A stretch of 64,000 bases of DNA from Imbricaverruca yamaguchii (taxonomy: Eukaryota; Arthropoda; Thecostraca; Neoverrucidae): assembly GCA_034440575.1 (NCBI GenBank), contig JAOTOL010001659.1, forward strand, positions 3,213,501-3,277,500. Direction: 5' to 3'. Under the pieces are notes generated by a model. It had not been told where the DNA came from and did not search any database. It was given only the letters and a program-made list of their open reading frames with translations. Positions within the stretch are counted from its first letter, which is position 1; each line of letters starts with the position of its first letter. Made by a program: the position numbers and the translations under genes. Positions 20,874-31,455 of the stretch are shown here, one piece after another.

Positions 20874-21025
20874 CTGCCGGGGCAGCGGCGACACTATGAC
20901 ACCAGGGCAGCGACGACAATCTGACACCGGGGCAGCGGCGACAATCTGACACCGGGGCAGCAGCGACACGACACCAGGGCAGCGGCGACAACCCTGACAC
21001 CGGGACAGCAGCCGACACCGAAGAG
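20874..21025. repeat. 24-bp minisatellite, right part
   Basis: About six units of ACACCGGGGCAGCGGCGACAAT-like sequence, the continuation of the array at 19935-20284. Confidence 0.9.
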
Positions 21026-21327
21026 AAGGCTGGCCATCCAGATGCACGGCACTGCAGTCGTTTCGTCCCACCATCCCTGCAGCGCTGTCAGTGCCTCGGC
21101 TCCTGAAATGACCCGAACATACCGACTACCCCACACCTGCCACCACACCTGTCTTTGTCCTGATTTCCGACCGGACCCTCGACCTGACCTCCCGTGACAC
21201 CCGCCCTGGCTTCTGGCATGATATTCCCTGATTTCTGCCCCGAAATGTACCGAGCTGTGCCATGACGCCCGCCCTGCCCTGATATTCCCAGATTTCCATC
21301 CCGCCTCCTGCCCCGACCTCCCCCGAG

Positions 21328-21383
21328 ATAGTTAGTTATTAGGACTTTAGGGCGCATCGACTACCTTGGTCATGTAGCGCTCA
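21328..21383 (-). mobile_element. Hairpin-only mini-retroposon
   Basis: 56-bp insertion flanked by GACCTCCCCCGAG (21315-21327) and GACCTCCCCGAG (21384-21395), a target-site duplication differing by one C. In element sense: GAGCGC-TACATGACC, loop, GTCGATGCGCCC, then TAAAGTCCTAATAACTAAC. Confidence 0.85.
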
Positions 21384-21751
21384 GACCTCCCCGAGTTCTG
21401 TGCCGAGTTCTGTGCCGACCTCTAATCCGACCTCCGTGGCGTCCGTCGTGACCCCCACGCCGACATTCCCCGATTTCCGGCCGGACACCTGTGCCGACAC
21501 TGCCTGACCTCCAGCGGCGCGCGTCGCCAGGTGGCCGCCGTAAGACAATGGCCGCGGGCGACGACGGTGGCCATTAACACGGTGCCACATTAGTCGCGCG
21601 TCACGTGACCGCCACCGACACGGGTCGATGCGGCAACACCACCGGACCGTTCCGGCCACCAAGTGTCACCGGTCCGGCCGCCCGGCCGTCGGCCAGCACG
21701 CCGCGCCGGCCCCGCCGCCATCAGAGCCAGCGTTTTTGCATTGCTGAGCGG

Positions 21752-21924
21752 TTTTGTTTGTTTATTGGTTGGTTCAGGACACACGCACATTCACGGCTAA
21801 TGGCGCCGCCCACACTGTTTCGCCGGTGGGCCGCGGGATTGGGAAATATCCTGAGTGGCGCTAGAGTCGAACCTGGGACCTTTGGTACCCATAGCCCGAC
21901 ACCTTAACCACTCGGCCATCCCCC
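21752..21924 (-). mobile_element. SINE family 1, full-length
   Basis: Reverse orientation. In element sense the head is GGGGATGGCCGAGTGGTTAA with B box AGGTTCGACTCT, the body has CGCGGCCCACCGGCGAAACAG and GGGCGGCGCCATTAGCCGTG, and the tail ends in GAACCAACCAATAAACAAAC. Nearly identical to the 30.8-kb copy in the body. A clear target-site duplication was not found; a C run abuts the head. Confidence 0.9.
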
Positions 21925-21974
21925 CCCCCCCCATGTGCGGTGGAATGAACACGACGGGCGACAGTGCTCAGTGT

Positions 21975-22004
21975 CGAACCAACGATTATACGATCGTTGG
22001 TTCG
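21975..22004. repeat. Perfect 12-6-12 inverted repeat
   Basis: Arms CGAACCAACGAT and ATCGTTGGTTCG with a TATACG loop. Flanking GGGCG and CGCCC could extend the stem with gaps. Confidence 0.85.
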
Positions 22005-23463
22005 CGGGTCGAACGCCCGACAAACCAGGGATGGACAAATAGCCTGCTCCTGCATGGTTGACATTCGGAACATTACCCGCTCCGGAAAAATATCATCTCC
22101 TTTCTCATTTGGAAGTTTAATGATGCTGTTTTACAATGAACTGATTTGTGACAGGGTGCTCAATGCGCACTGGAAGGCACACGATAAGACTCCGATGTTA
22201 CATATTTGAAGACAAACATCCCATCTGTGTTCGATTAACCCCAACAATTCCACTCCACATCCAGGATTACAAAGCACAACTCCAACCCTGCGACGGACTG
22301 CGCTGCCGCGACTCCAAATGGGCAGGGGAGGGAGCGAGGCGGTGCAACATAACAACGCGAGATCAAGGTGCACCCAACGACCCATGAGACGATATTGCAC
22401 GCCCGGAACTTCCACAGCACATGCTTATGCCGACACCAGACGGCTAGAGACACAGCGTGTAACGAAGCGAATCGTGCCCGCTATAGTGTACCACCCTCGA
22501 CTCGGGGTTGGGGTGAGGTCGGCGACGGCAACAAATGCAGGCGTCATGTTTCAATCGACAGCGGAATCGTGCCTGTCCTATATACCAGTCTTTGCTGGGG
22601 GATCCGGCAACCCATACAGGCGTTGGTTGTGTTTCAATGGACAAAGTATTGGCCGGTGTCGTGGGGACAGCACATGGTGAGATCAACTGCAACCTGGTCC
22701 AATAAACAACCTGGTCAAGACGCCAACACCAATACAACGATTCGCTGTATTCTTGATTAGTCTTTTCTACACACGATTGGCTGATTTTATGCTTCAGAAC
22801 GCTCAGTGCACATGGCTTACACTGATAAAAATAGTGCTGGAGTTCCACCGAATTTTTACCGAACGGAATCTTGGAAGAGCCCATCATAAACGCGGCAGTA
22901 CAAGGTTCATCTGCAGCAGTAGTATCTTACCCTAGTGCACTATTGAGAAACCACACTGGTGAAGAACCGACACACCTCGTCCAGGCAGTTGGAATCGTCA
23001 CCGAACATATCTGGGACCACCCCACAGGAGTAATGTACTCTCTCCTGCTCACACCACATGGTGATACTATAATCCAGTGAGCGGCACGTCATCACGCGGG
23101 CGCGTCATCACGCGGGCACGTCGGTCTTGCCCGGCTTCCAGAAGTGTGCCGATGAGTAGCGGCGTGCAGACCACCCACAGACACACCAGCCCCGCATGGC
23201 ACCGCAAAAGAGCACGGCCGCGAGTCCGCCGCCGCCGCCGCCGCCGCCACCCCCGTCGCCGACGACGACGACGCACCAACACAGGCCTGTGGCGGCGGCC
23301 ACGCCGGCGACTGGCAGACACCGTCGCAGATGTGCCCGTGGCGTCTTCGTCCGCTTCCCAGTCGCATGTGCGTGTGCGTGAAACTTGGAGCGGGCGACAC
23401 GCACACGCACGCCGTAAATATGGTGGTACGCGTGTCGCCGTAATGCTGATGGTTCAGCACTAG
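22005..23463. other. Non-coding stretch with a GC-rich trinucleotide patch
   Basis: No gene recognised. At about 23220-23270 a CCGCCG/CGACGA patch produces poly-Pro, poly-Gly or poly-Arg frames depending on reading frame. No splice-compatible POU6 exon could be supported here. Confidence 0.4.
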
Positions 23464-23474
23464 GTGGACCGCAC

Positions 23475-23695
23475 TGTTAAAGCCAAGTTTCAGAACCATG
23501 TGTCAGTGGTCCGACCAGGCGGATCCCACTGTTGCCGTCCAGCTTCAGTACGGTATGTCAGTAGTCTGACCAGGCGGATCCCACTGTTGCCGTCCAGCTT
23601 CAGTACGGTATGTCAGTGGTCTGACCAGGCGGATCCCACTGTTGCCGTCCAGCTTCAGTACGGTATGGTGGTGGTCTCTCACTAGGCGGATCAGA
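23475..23695. repeat. 55-bp minisatellite, about four copies
   Basis: Unit includes GACCAGGCGGATCCCACTG, TTGCCGTCCAGCTTCAGTAC and GGTATGTCAGTGGTCT; GGATCCCACT recurs at 23521, 23576 and 23631. Confidence 0.92.
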
Positions 23696-24378
23696 GTCTT
23701 GTTTCTCGCGCTAAATTGATGGCCGCCAGAGCACTGAACCATCGCAGCGGGACGTAATTTCCCACCTCTCGCAGTGCAGGGGTATTGACCCCCGACCCGA
23801 CTAACTTTTCTGAGTTGGATGTAGAAATGAGGCAAACAGGACGACGTAGCTCTATCCTGGAACTTGCAGAGGTTAGAGTTGGAAGTGATATCTTTAACGG
23901 GTTTGGAATTAACTTAGAAAAGGATTAATGGGGTGAGGGTGGGGTGGTGGGATGATGGGGGAGGGGGAATGCATTCCCACAATTCGAGGTCCAAATCACA
24001 TGATAGCATGTGCTTCAGACTGAGCGTCACCTGCGGCTCGCCCCTCCCCCAATTAATTATACCGTGCACACTTCACAGGTTGTACTGCACTGCAGAAGCA
24101 AACCGGAGTGGCCGTTATCATGGCTCGGCCGATAGCCGTTATCAGACAACTGCATTACGGGCACAGTCGGTGTGCTCCATAATGACAGTACGGGCACGGT
24201 CCGTGGGCTCTATACCAACGCAGCCCCGGAGAGGAGCGACACGCCTCCCTCCAGCTGGTGACTGAAGGCCCAGCCCGGGGGGCCATAATAATTATTAGGG
24301 AGCACCCCCTCAATATTAACCACCCAAGAAGGGACCCACATTACCCACCCAAAAAAAAAGCGAAAAAAAAAACAACCG
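23696..24378. other. Non-coding stretch, nothing recognised
   Basis: Contains G-rich GGGTGGGGTGGTGGG-like sequence near 23935-23970 and two short direct repeats GGCCGATAGCCGTTATCA / GTGGCCGTTATCATGG near 24110-24150. No gene or element recognised. Confidence 0.4.
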
Positions 24379-25174
24379 GGGAAGCGGGCAGCTCCATATT
24401 GACCAGCCTGGGAGCTGGCGGCTCCATATTGACCAGCCTAGGAGCGGGCAGCTCCATATTGACCAGCCGGGGAGCGGGCAGCTCCATATTGACCAGTCTG
24501 GGAGCGGGCAGCTCCATATTGACCAGTCTGGGAGCAGGCAGCTCCAGATTGACCAGTTTGGGAGCAGGCAGCTCCATATTGACCAGTCTGGGAGCGGGCA
24601 GCTCCATATTGACCAGTCGGGGAGCGGGCAGCTCCATATTGACCAGCCTGGGAGCAGGCAGCTCCAGATTGACCAGTCTGGGAGCAGGCAGCTCCAGATT
24701 GACCAGCCTGGGAGCGGGCAGCTCCATATTGACCAGCCGGGGAGCGGGCAGCTCCATATTGACCAGCCTGGGAGCAGGCAGCTCCAGATTAACCAGTCTG
24801 GGAGCGGGCAGCTCCATATTGACCAGTCTGGGAGCGAGCAGCTCCATATTGACCAGCCTAGGAGCGAGGAGCTCCATATTGCCCAGCATGGGAGCTCGCG
24901 GCTCCATATTGACCGGCCTGGGAGCGGGCAGCTCCATATTGACCAGCCTGGGAGCGGGCAGCTCCATATTGACCAGCCTGGGAGCGGGCAGCTCCATATT
25001 GACCAGCCTGGGAGCGGGCAGCTCCATATTGACCAGTCTGGGAGCAGGCAGCTCCAGATTGACCAGCCGGGGAACGGGCAGCTCCATATTGACCAGCCTA
25101 GGAGCGGGCAGCTCCATATTGACCAGCCTGGGAGCGGGCAGCTCCATATTGACCAGCCGGGGAGGAGGCAGCCC
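24379..25174. repeat. 30-bp minisatellite, about 26 copies
   Basis: Unit GGAGCGGGCAGCTCCATATT plus GACCAGCCTG with an exactly held 30-bp period. Variation is mainly transitions at a few sites (GCGGG/GCAGG, CCTG/TCTG/CCGG, ATATT/AGATT). As 30 is a multiple of three, long open frames with 10-residue repeats appear on both strands; substitutions show no synonymous bias in any frame, so I do not call a gene. The unit contains GGAGC and GCTCC, which can fold on itself. Confidence 0.97.
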
Positions 25175-27239
25175 CGAAACACCGTCCACCCACGGGCACG
25201 CGCCAGTGCAGTTGCCCACCTTTTCAGCCGCCACGTGCGGGCACCACCACATTTTACATTTCAGCACATTCCAGGCCGCGCACATTCAGGCTATTGGCCC
25301 CCGCCATCCAGCCCATTCCTACTGCGCCAGCACTATTCGTTCGCCACACGTGTGCCCTACCAGCAATAGCCCCATTTTCTCCACACGAATCCCAACACGC
25401 TCAGAAACTCGGTCCGATGCACAGCGGCGTGCAAACGGGCTTCCTAGGCGAGCATGGGCAATCCGCCTGAGTTGTTGATATAGCGTCAGCGATTCCCAGC
25501 GTGAAAGCATAGGCTAGTGTGATGCGCGGCATTCAGACGGGCATGGTCAAGGGGCGGGGCATCTGGAAATGTCTGCCTGTACGACTGGGTACGACACATT
25601 AGGTTTGCACATGCATACCAAATCCAGATCTAGAGGACAGCATCAAAACCACTGGTATATCTACAGGGATCTATATAGTTTACATCCTACTGACTCGGCC
25701 TATCAACCTTTACGTACCCATATTTTGGAAAAGTCATTGGGTTTCAACCACTATTATTTTTCCAAAAAGGGCTGATTTTTACAATGCAAACTATTAATGA
25801 CAATATACTTTCCTGTGGAGGGGCCCAACATAACACCATCGTTTCGAACTCACCGGAATTCAACACCCTCCCCTTGTCCAAAGTCATATTGTATTGTATA
25901 TCTTGATACGTCAGCTCGTATCAAGATAAGACCAAGCTTACATTTGCACAAATAACTTAACGTTCTCGCAAAGTGAGCTGATGCGGCAACGGCAGGACAG
26001 TGATGACACTTCTACCTGCAGTCGCTTAAAATAGACGAACAGTCCACTCATCCATCGAATAGTCCATTCCACGATTCACAGCTCACGGGACGCGCGACGG
26101 TAATGCAGAGAACGGAGGCTGCCTCGTTATTGCATTCCTCTGGCAAGTCGCCGCTCGTGAGCAAAGCTAGTGCACCCATCTGCGGCCACAAAACACGCCG
26201 ACTGGCCATCGTTGCTGTACAAATTCACAAAACACACGCACACACACCAGCACGCAACACGTTCACGAATACGAAGGCGAATCGAGCACCGCCACACGCG
26301 AATGGCGTGACTGACAACGCGGCCGGCTGCCACGAACATCAGGTGCGCCACCACTTAGTAACACGCGTCGCGACACAGTGCAAACACACACGGCACACAC
26401 TGCGTGCTGCCAACACACAGGCCATGAGATAAGGAGCCTTATTAATTTGACCCATACAAATTAATTGCTAAATAGCATTTGGCCTAAACGCAAGGACACA
26501 GAGCGACTGAGAAGTTACTATGATGAACGGCAACCAACTCAAATATTGTATCTATATTCTGAAGGGCGTAAACGATGCCGTAAGCCCGTACAAATTTCTC
26601 CAAATCGTAGAGGGGGGATTTAGGGCAATTGAATGACATTGCGTCCATTTTCTTTGCAGACAACACGCTGGAACTAAATGTGCAAATTATTCGACCAGGA
26701 CCATTATTCTGCTCAGAAGTCGGAAGGGGACCCACAATGTTCCACAAAACTACGCAATATACAACAGATCTATCAATAATCGAGATAATGCATGTTGGCA
26801 TAACACTGAAGTGCAATGCCGTGAAGTACATCGTGGGGTACATTATGAAAATGATGAAGCCCTGTATCCTACATCTACCGTCAAAAACTCACGACGGCTC
26901 ATCAGTCAGAGGACCGAGTCATGCATCCCCACAGTCGCCAGTTCCCTACTGCTTGATGCCAGACAGAGTAAACAGTGGGGAAGTTACCTGTGGTTTTTGA
27001 AGATCTAGGGGGTCTTCCTGGCCCATCTCAGGCACGCCGCACACTGGTTCAGCCATAACCTGAAAAACAACATCACATCTGGGTCAGCATTTCCCCAGTC
27101 TCGACGACAACAATTAAGCTGGAAAAGAATCGACATTCTACGAATGAAGAGAATGCCAGAATCACCTGGGAGCCGGGTAGGACAGAACTCTCGAACTGAC
27201 GTCGACCACCACTAGAATTAGCACTTACTCAAATCTTAC
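25175..27239. other. Non-coding stretch with one perfect hairpin
   Basis: A perfect 12-6-12 inverted repeat lies at 25899-25928 (arms TATCTTGATACG and CGTATCAAGATA, loop TCAGCT). The region 26110-26430 is rich in CACACA-type sequence. Nothing else recognised. Confidence 0.5.
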
Positions 27240-27253
27240 ATTCACAAGCATAG

Positions 27254-27416
27254 TGGTGGTGGCTATTGGTTTCACGACACGTCGACCGTTCAGCTATGTA
27301 GCGTCGCCAATCCCTCACGCCGATTGGTCGAGGGCGAAGAGTAGCGACAGGTGAGACTCGAACCCACGGTCTTTCGATTGTGAGACGGGTAACTTACCCC
27401 TAGACTACTCGTCCCC
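27254..27416 (-). mobile_element. SINE family 2, full-length, tRNA-Val-like head
   Basis: In element sense: GGGGACGAGTAGTCTAGGGG (A box region), anticodon-loop region CTCACAA, B box GGGTTCGAGTCTC, body with CCAATCGGCGTGAG, then the hairpin GGCGACGC ... GGTCGACGTGTCG and tail AAACCAATAGCCACC. Flanked by a perfect 14-bp duplication ATTCACAAGCATAG at 27240-27253 and 27417-27430. Confidence 0.92.
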
Positions 27417-27430
27417 ATTCACAAGCATAG

Positions 27431-27614
27431 AAAACATGGCAAAACTGAGCATGCCGTCGTGCCAATCATTCTCACGTGGCCCGATAGCAACACCCACGCG
27501 GGTGAGCGCCTCAAAATGAAGCAGGCCGTAGCGGTTTCAAACATCTCCGAACATGTGACGTCCAGGTAGGCGGACATCGTCAGGCTTAGCAATCATGTTT
27601 CCATGGCTACCCCA
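27431..27614. other. Short unique stretch, nothing recognised
   Basis: Unique sequence between a SINE and a hairpin-tail copy. Confidence 0.4.
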
Positions 27615-27669
27615 TGGTGGTGGATGGGAGTTTAGGGGCGCGTCGACATCTCGGGTTATTTTGCGCCCA
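27615..27669 (-). mobile_element. Hairpin-tail fragment
   Basis: In element sense: ATGGGCGC-AAAATAACC, loop, GTCGACGCGCCCC, then TAAACTCCCATCCACCACC. Same subtype as the copy at 16169-16222. I could not find a convincing target-site duplication. Confidence 0.7.
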
Positions 27670-28385
27670 TAACTAAATTATCATCAATCTATGGTGCAGC
27701 TATCGTAGCTTGCTATGAATATTCACGGGTGCGGGTATATCACCTCAAGGCGAGCTTATCGAATGAAGATAAAAATATCCCCAGACACCACGATCTCAGA
27801 GTCGTTCCTTATTCACGGATATCCCCCTTCGCGAGCCCCGGAAGTCCTTGGCTTCGGCAGCAGTCACGCGTTCGGCGGTGACATTACTCGCCGCAAATAC
27901 TACACAGATAAAAAAACTAAACATCCGTGGATAAAGGCGGCGGAAGTGGAGAACGTGACGCATGGGAAACAAGAAGCCAAACCAGCGACTGCCAATTAAA
28001 TTGTATGACGACCACAAAATAATGCCTGCATGCATTTTACCGCGCGATCCCAGGGTGTGTGGCTGTGAAGCCTTCTGAGCTTTTCAGCAATGCTTGCCGG
28101 GCCTGGCAGGCTGGGCAGATTTATCATTTATGCCAACTGACAAAACCTCACCCAGGCTCTGAAGCTTAATTACTGAAAACTTAATTATTCTGCAGAACTG
28201 TTGTGGTGAGCCTGGCTGGCATCACACGGGAATAGCAAATGTCATATCCGCAGTCACGGATTGTAATGAACAGACGCTATGACATCGGAAAGTAGAAACA
28301 ATACAATCTAGCTTGTACCCGATATTGATATGGCTAGGAACACAGTACAATCCTATTAAAATGATGCCAGAAAAGGTCTACACCT
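27670..28385. other. Non-coding stretch, nothing recognised
   Basis: No gene, repeat array or element recognised. Confidence 0.4.
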
Positions 28386-28388
28386 ACA

Positions 28389-28490
<102 letters not shown>

Positions 28491-29522
28491 CACGCATGTA
28501 TGTACGCATGTAGGTGTGTATGTAAATATGTAAATGCACGCATGCATAACAAAAGATCAGCCTTGCCAAACGCTCTTGAAAGGCTTGGCAGTGGTGCATC
28601 CAAGAAAGAAGACACGTTTGGGAGCTTTCCAAACACCCGTCCGGGACAGTGCTGAGTACGACCTTCTCCCAGGCTCCTCATACCGGCCAGAACGCTGCGC
28701 TCGCATTGAACTGAAACTAAATACACATTGCAACAACCCCAACTGGAACTAAATACACACTGAGACAATCCGAACTGAAACAAAATACACATTGACGCAA
28801 ACGAAACTAAAATCATTGTCTGTTTCTGATTTGGTAGCATCTGGGTCTGCTTCTGATTTAGTAGAACTAGAGGCATCAACATCTAAAACGAAGCGTACAA
28901 AAGCTAACTCAACCGTCCATCATCATAATATATCGACCAAGAACCGAGCCGGACAGATTCGATCTTAGCACTTACCCAAAACACTCAACTGAACCAACCA
29001 ATCACTCACTCAGAAATCACTCCGAAACTCCACACCCTAAATGCAAGCACAGCGTGTCCTATAGATCAGGGACCTAAACATAAATAACTTCTGTGATAAT
29101 GGAAATTGAATGAGAAAGAGGGTAACAAAGGACTCGTCATTTCCTATATTGCATTCCATAGGTAAGGCGACAGCGATCAGTGGATATCATCCGCAAGAGC
29201 AGCTGCTGCACATGCTCCCCTCGCGAGCCGCACAACACTCGGCTCGTCCGAGAGCTTGTTCATAGATCGGCACACGTACCCGACCCCAAGTCCCCAATAG
29301 CCGATCGAACCCCAACTTTAGTTCTTGAAGACTTTTCTGAGTCTTGATATATACGGCTCTTCAGGAAATTTATCCATAGGAAAACACCGGGCTCTTCAGG
29401 ACGGCCGGATTTTCTCCATACGAAAAAATCCGGGCTGTCACGCCAAGAGAGCGGGCAGTATGCTGATCTGGGCGTTTCTGGAGGTGAGGTTCCTTCCTAG
29501 GTGGCCTTGCAGTCACACTATT
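28491..29522. other. Non-coding stretch, nothing firmly recognised
   Basis: Short direct repeats occur: AACT(G)AAACTAAATACACA-like motifs at 28710-28800 and CTCTTCAGGA-related motifs at 29350-29410. No gene or element recognised. Confidence 0.4.
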
Positions 29523-29534
29523 GGTACTAGGGGT

Positions 29535-29693
29535 TGGTTGGTTATTGGTTTTACGACACATCGACCGTTGAGTCATGCAGCGTCGCCAATCTCTCACGCC
29601 GATTGGTCGCGGGCGAAGAGTAGCGATAGGTGAGACTCGAACCCACAACCTTTAGATTGAGACGAGCAACTTACCCCTAGGCTACTCGTCCCC
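29535..29693 (-). mobile_element. SINE family 2, full-length
   Basis: In element sense: GGGGACGAGTAGCCTAGGGG, B box GGGTTCGAGTCTC, CCAATCGGCGTGAGAGATTGG, hairpin GCGACGC-TGCATGACT, loop, GGTCGATGTGTCG, tail AAAACCAATAACCAACC. Flanked by a perfect 12-bp duplication GGTACTAGGGGT at 29523-29534 and 29694-29705. Confidence 0.93.
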
Positions 29694-29943
29694 GGTACTA
29701 GGGGTGAGAGAAGTTGTACCTTCCTTCTGAAGTCACTCAGTCTGAGGCTGTTTGCACACTCGCGGCCCAGCGCCTGCCAGAATCGCGTATGTACAGTCAC
29801 GTACCGAAACCAATTAATTGCTGTACTTACAAATATACTTACAGTACTACTACTACTAATACGAACTACAATACTTGCAATACTACGTACTACTTACAAA
29901 TGTAATGGACAGCCAAATTGATCAAATCAACATTATCTCGACT

Positions 29944-29949
29944 AAGAAA

Positions 29950-29997
<48 letters not shown>

Positions 29998-29998
29998 A

Positions 29999-30064
<66 letters not shown>
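29944..30064. repeat. (AAAT)n(TA)n microsatellite
   Basis: About fourteen AAAT tetramers followed by about thirty TA dinucleotides. A looser TAC/ACT trinucleotide-rich stretch precedes it (29830-29900). Confidence 0.97.
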
Positions 30065-30065
<1 letters not shown>

Positions 30066-30829
30066 TGACCAATAAATAAATACCCCACGACACGTCGAGG
30101 ACACTGGGAAAGATAGCCGAGCATTCCTTCGTAAGTTTTGCCCTAGCCACGTCATCGTACATGCTCCCATGAAGCTTCTTTTACACTCGCGTTAAACAAC
30201 GGAAAAAATCACCAAGGTGAGTCTTACTGGCTCCATCGGCTTGGACGTGACGGCCAAAAACATCTGAGTGCTGGGAAACGGTCCCAGTGTACATTAGGGG
30301 TAAAAACGACTGATGACGGTGAGATCGATGCGGTAAGAGATGGCCAGACAGCATTAAGCCCATGGTACGTCACGGGAACACCACCCAGTGTCGCTATATC
30401 TTGCGTGGGAGCTGGCCATGAGGGAGGGCACGAGGAAGAGGGACACAGATGCACGCGTGTCTGGTCGCCAGCAATCGAACTGGCCGAATTCGGCGCCATA
30501 GTGCAGGTCTCAGCTCGTTGTGTGAAGCGATCGACCAACTGTGTCAAATTCGACCCGGACGTCCCATATCCACAGCACGGAATGCACTACTCCGGGATAA
30601 ACAGTGAGCTTGAAATACAAGCAATGCATCGGAGCGCCAGCCCGGCACTGTGGCAACGGGGCGCGACGGCTGCGGACGGCACGGCAACAGCGCCAGCCCG
30701 GCTCTGTGGCAACGGAGCGCGACAGTGGTGGCACGACCATCTCACCACAACTGCCGGCGGCTGGCGACTCGCAGGCCTCCTACCAAACGCATCGACGCCG
30801 GCGATTCTCACAACTTACGTGTGGAGTAG
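30065..30829. other. Non-coding stretch with a short duplicated GC-rich motif
   Basis: At 30630-30730 the sequence GCGCCAGCCCGGC(A/T)CTGTGG occurs twice with CAACGG(G/A)GCGCGAC. No gene recognised. Confidence 0.45.
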
Positions 30830-30842
30830 AAACCCAACCTCC

Positions 30843-30980
30843 AAAGGTCCCCGGTTCGACTCTAGCACCACTCAGGACATTTCCCAATCCCGCGGCCCAC
30901 CGGCGAAACAGTGTGGGCGGCGCCATTAGCCGTGAATGTGCATAAAGTGTGTCGTGAACCAACCAATAAACAAACAAACA
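30843..30980 (+). mobile_element. SINE family 1, 5'-truncated
   Basis: Begins inside the tRNA-like head just before the B box GGTTCGACTCT, keeps the body CGCGGCCCACCGGCGAAACAG and GCGCCATTAGCCGTG, and ends in AATAAACAAACAAACAAA. Flanked by AACCCAACCTCC at 30831-30842 and 30981-30992, a 12-bp duplication. Confidence 0.9.
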
Positions 30981-31176
30981 AACCCAACCTCCGTAAGCGT
31001 GCCACACACACAACACCGCACGGCTGAGTCGACATTGTTAACGCGTCTGGAAACAGCGACGTGCGCTTACTAGCGACATTATTCCGCCATGAAGTCTACC
31101 GACCGTCACTTGCGGTCTGTAAACATGTCACCCGGTACACCCGAATATCACCTCAAGCAGCCACAGCTGACCAGGT

Positions 31177-31250
31177 ACACCTGCGCACTATCTGTCAAAC
31201 CAGCTGCTGGTTTGACAAATAATTGCAAATTGCAAATAGTGCGTAGGTGT
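31177..31250. repeat. Nested inverted repeat
   Basis: Inner perfect arms TGTCAAACCAGC and GCTGGTTTGACA (31193-31217, 1-nt spacer). Outer arms ACACCTGCGCACTAT and ATAGTGCGTAGGTGT (31177-31191, 31236-31250), one mismatch. An 18-nt insert containing TTGCAAATTGCAAA lies between inner and outer right arms. Confidence 0.8.
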
Positions 31251-31274
31251 GGCGGATCCCGCGCGAACCCACCA

Positions 31275-31455
31275 CAACCGCAGCCGAAATGTACGGATCC
31301 GTCACACCCGCGGCTCACCTGCACGGATCCGTCACGCCCGCGGCCAACCTGTACTGACCCGTCACACCCGCGACCGCTCTGCACGAACCTGTCACACCCG
31401 CGACCGACCTGTACGGACCCGCCACAGCCGCCGCTGACCTGTACGGACCTGTCCG
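31275..31455. repeat. 30-bp minisatellite, about six copies
   Basis: Unit ACCTGTACGGACCCGTCACA plus CCCGCGACCG with substitutions between units. Confidence 0.88.

Noticed and set aside
23067..23499. Possible POU6 upstream exon with poly-Ala/poly-Pro
   Set aside because: Homopolymer residues differ by frame, and no splice pair joins it in phase to the exon at 18997.
24258..25478. 406-codon plus frame and 288/314-codon minus frames with 10-residue repeats
   Set aside because: Produced by the 30-bp minisatellite; openness on both strands and no codon-position bias.
27350..27416. Candidate tRNA genes (also at 17637, 21900, 29640, 40985 and 52880)
   Set aside because: Each is the head of a SINE with body, tail and mostly target-site duplications; acceptor stems do not pair as in true tRNAs.
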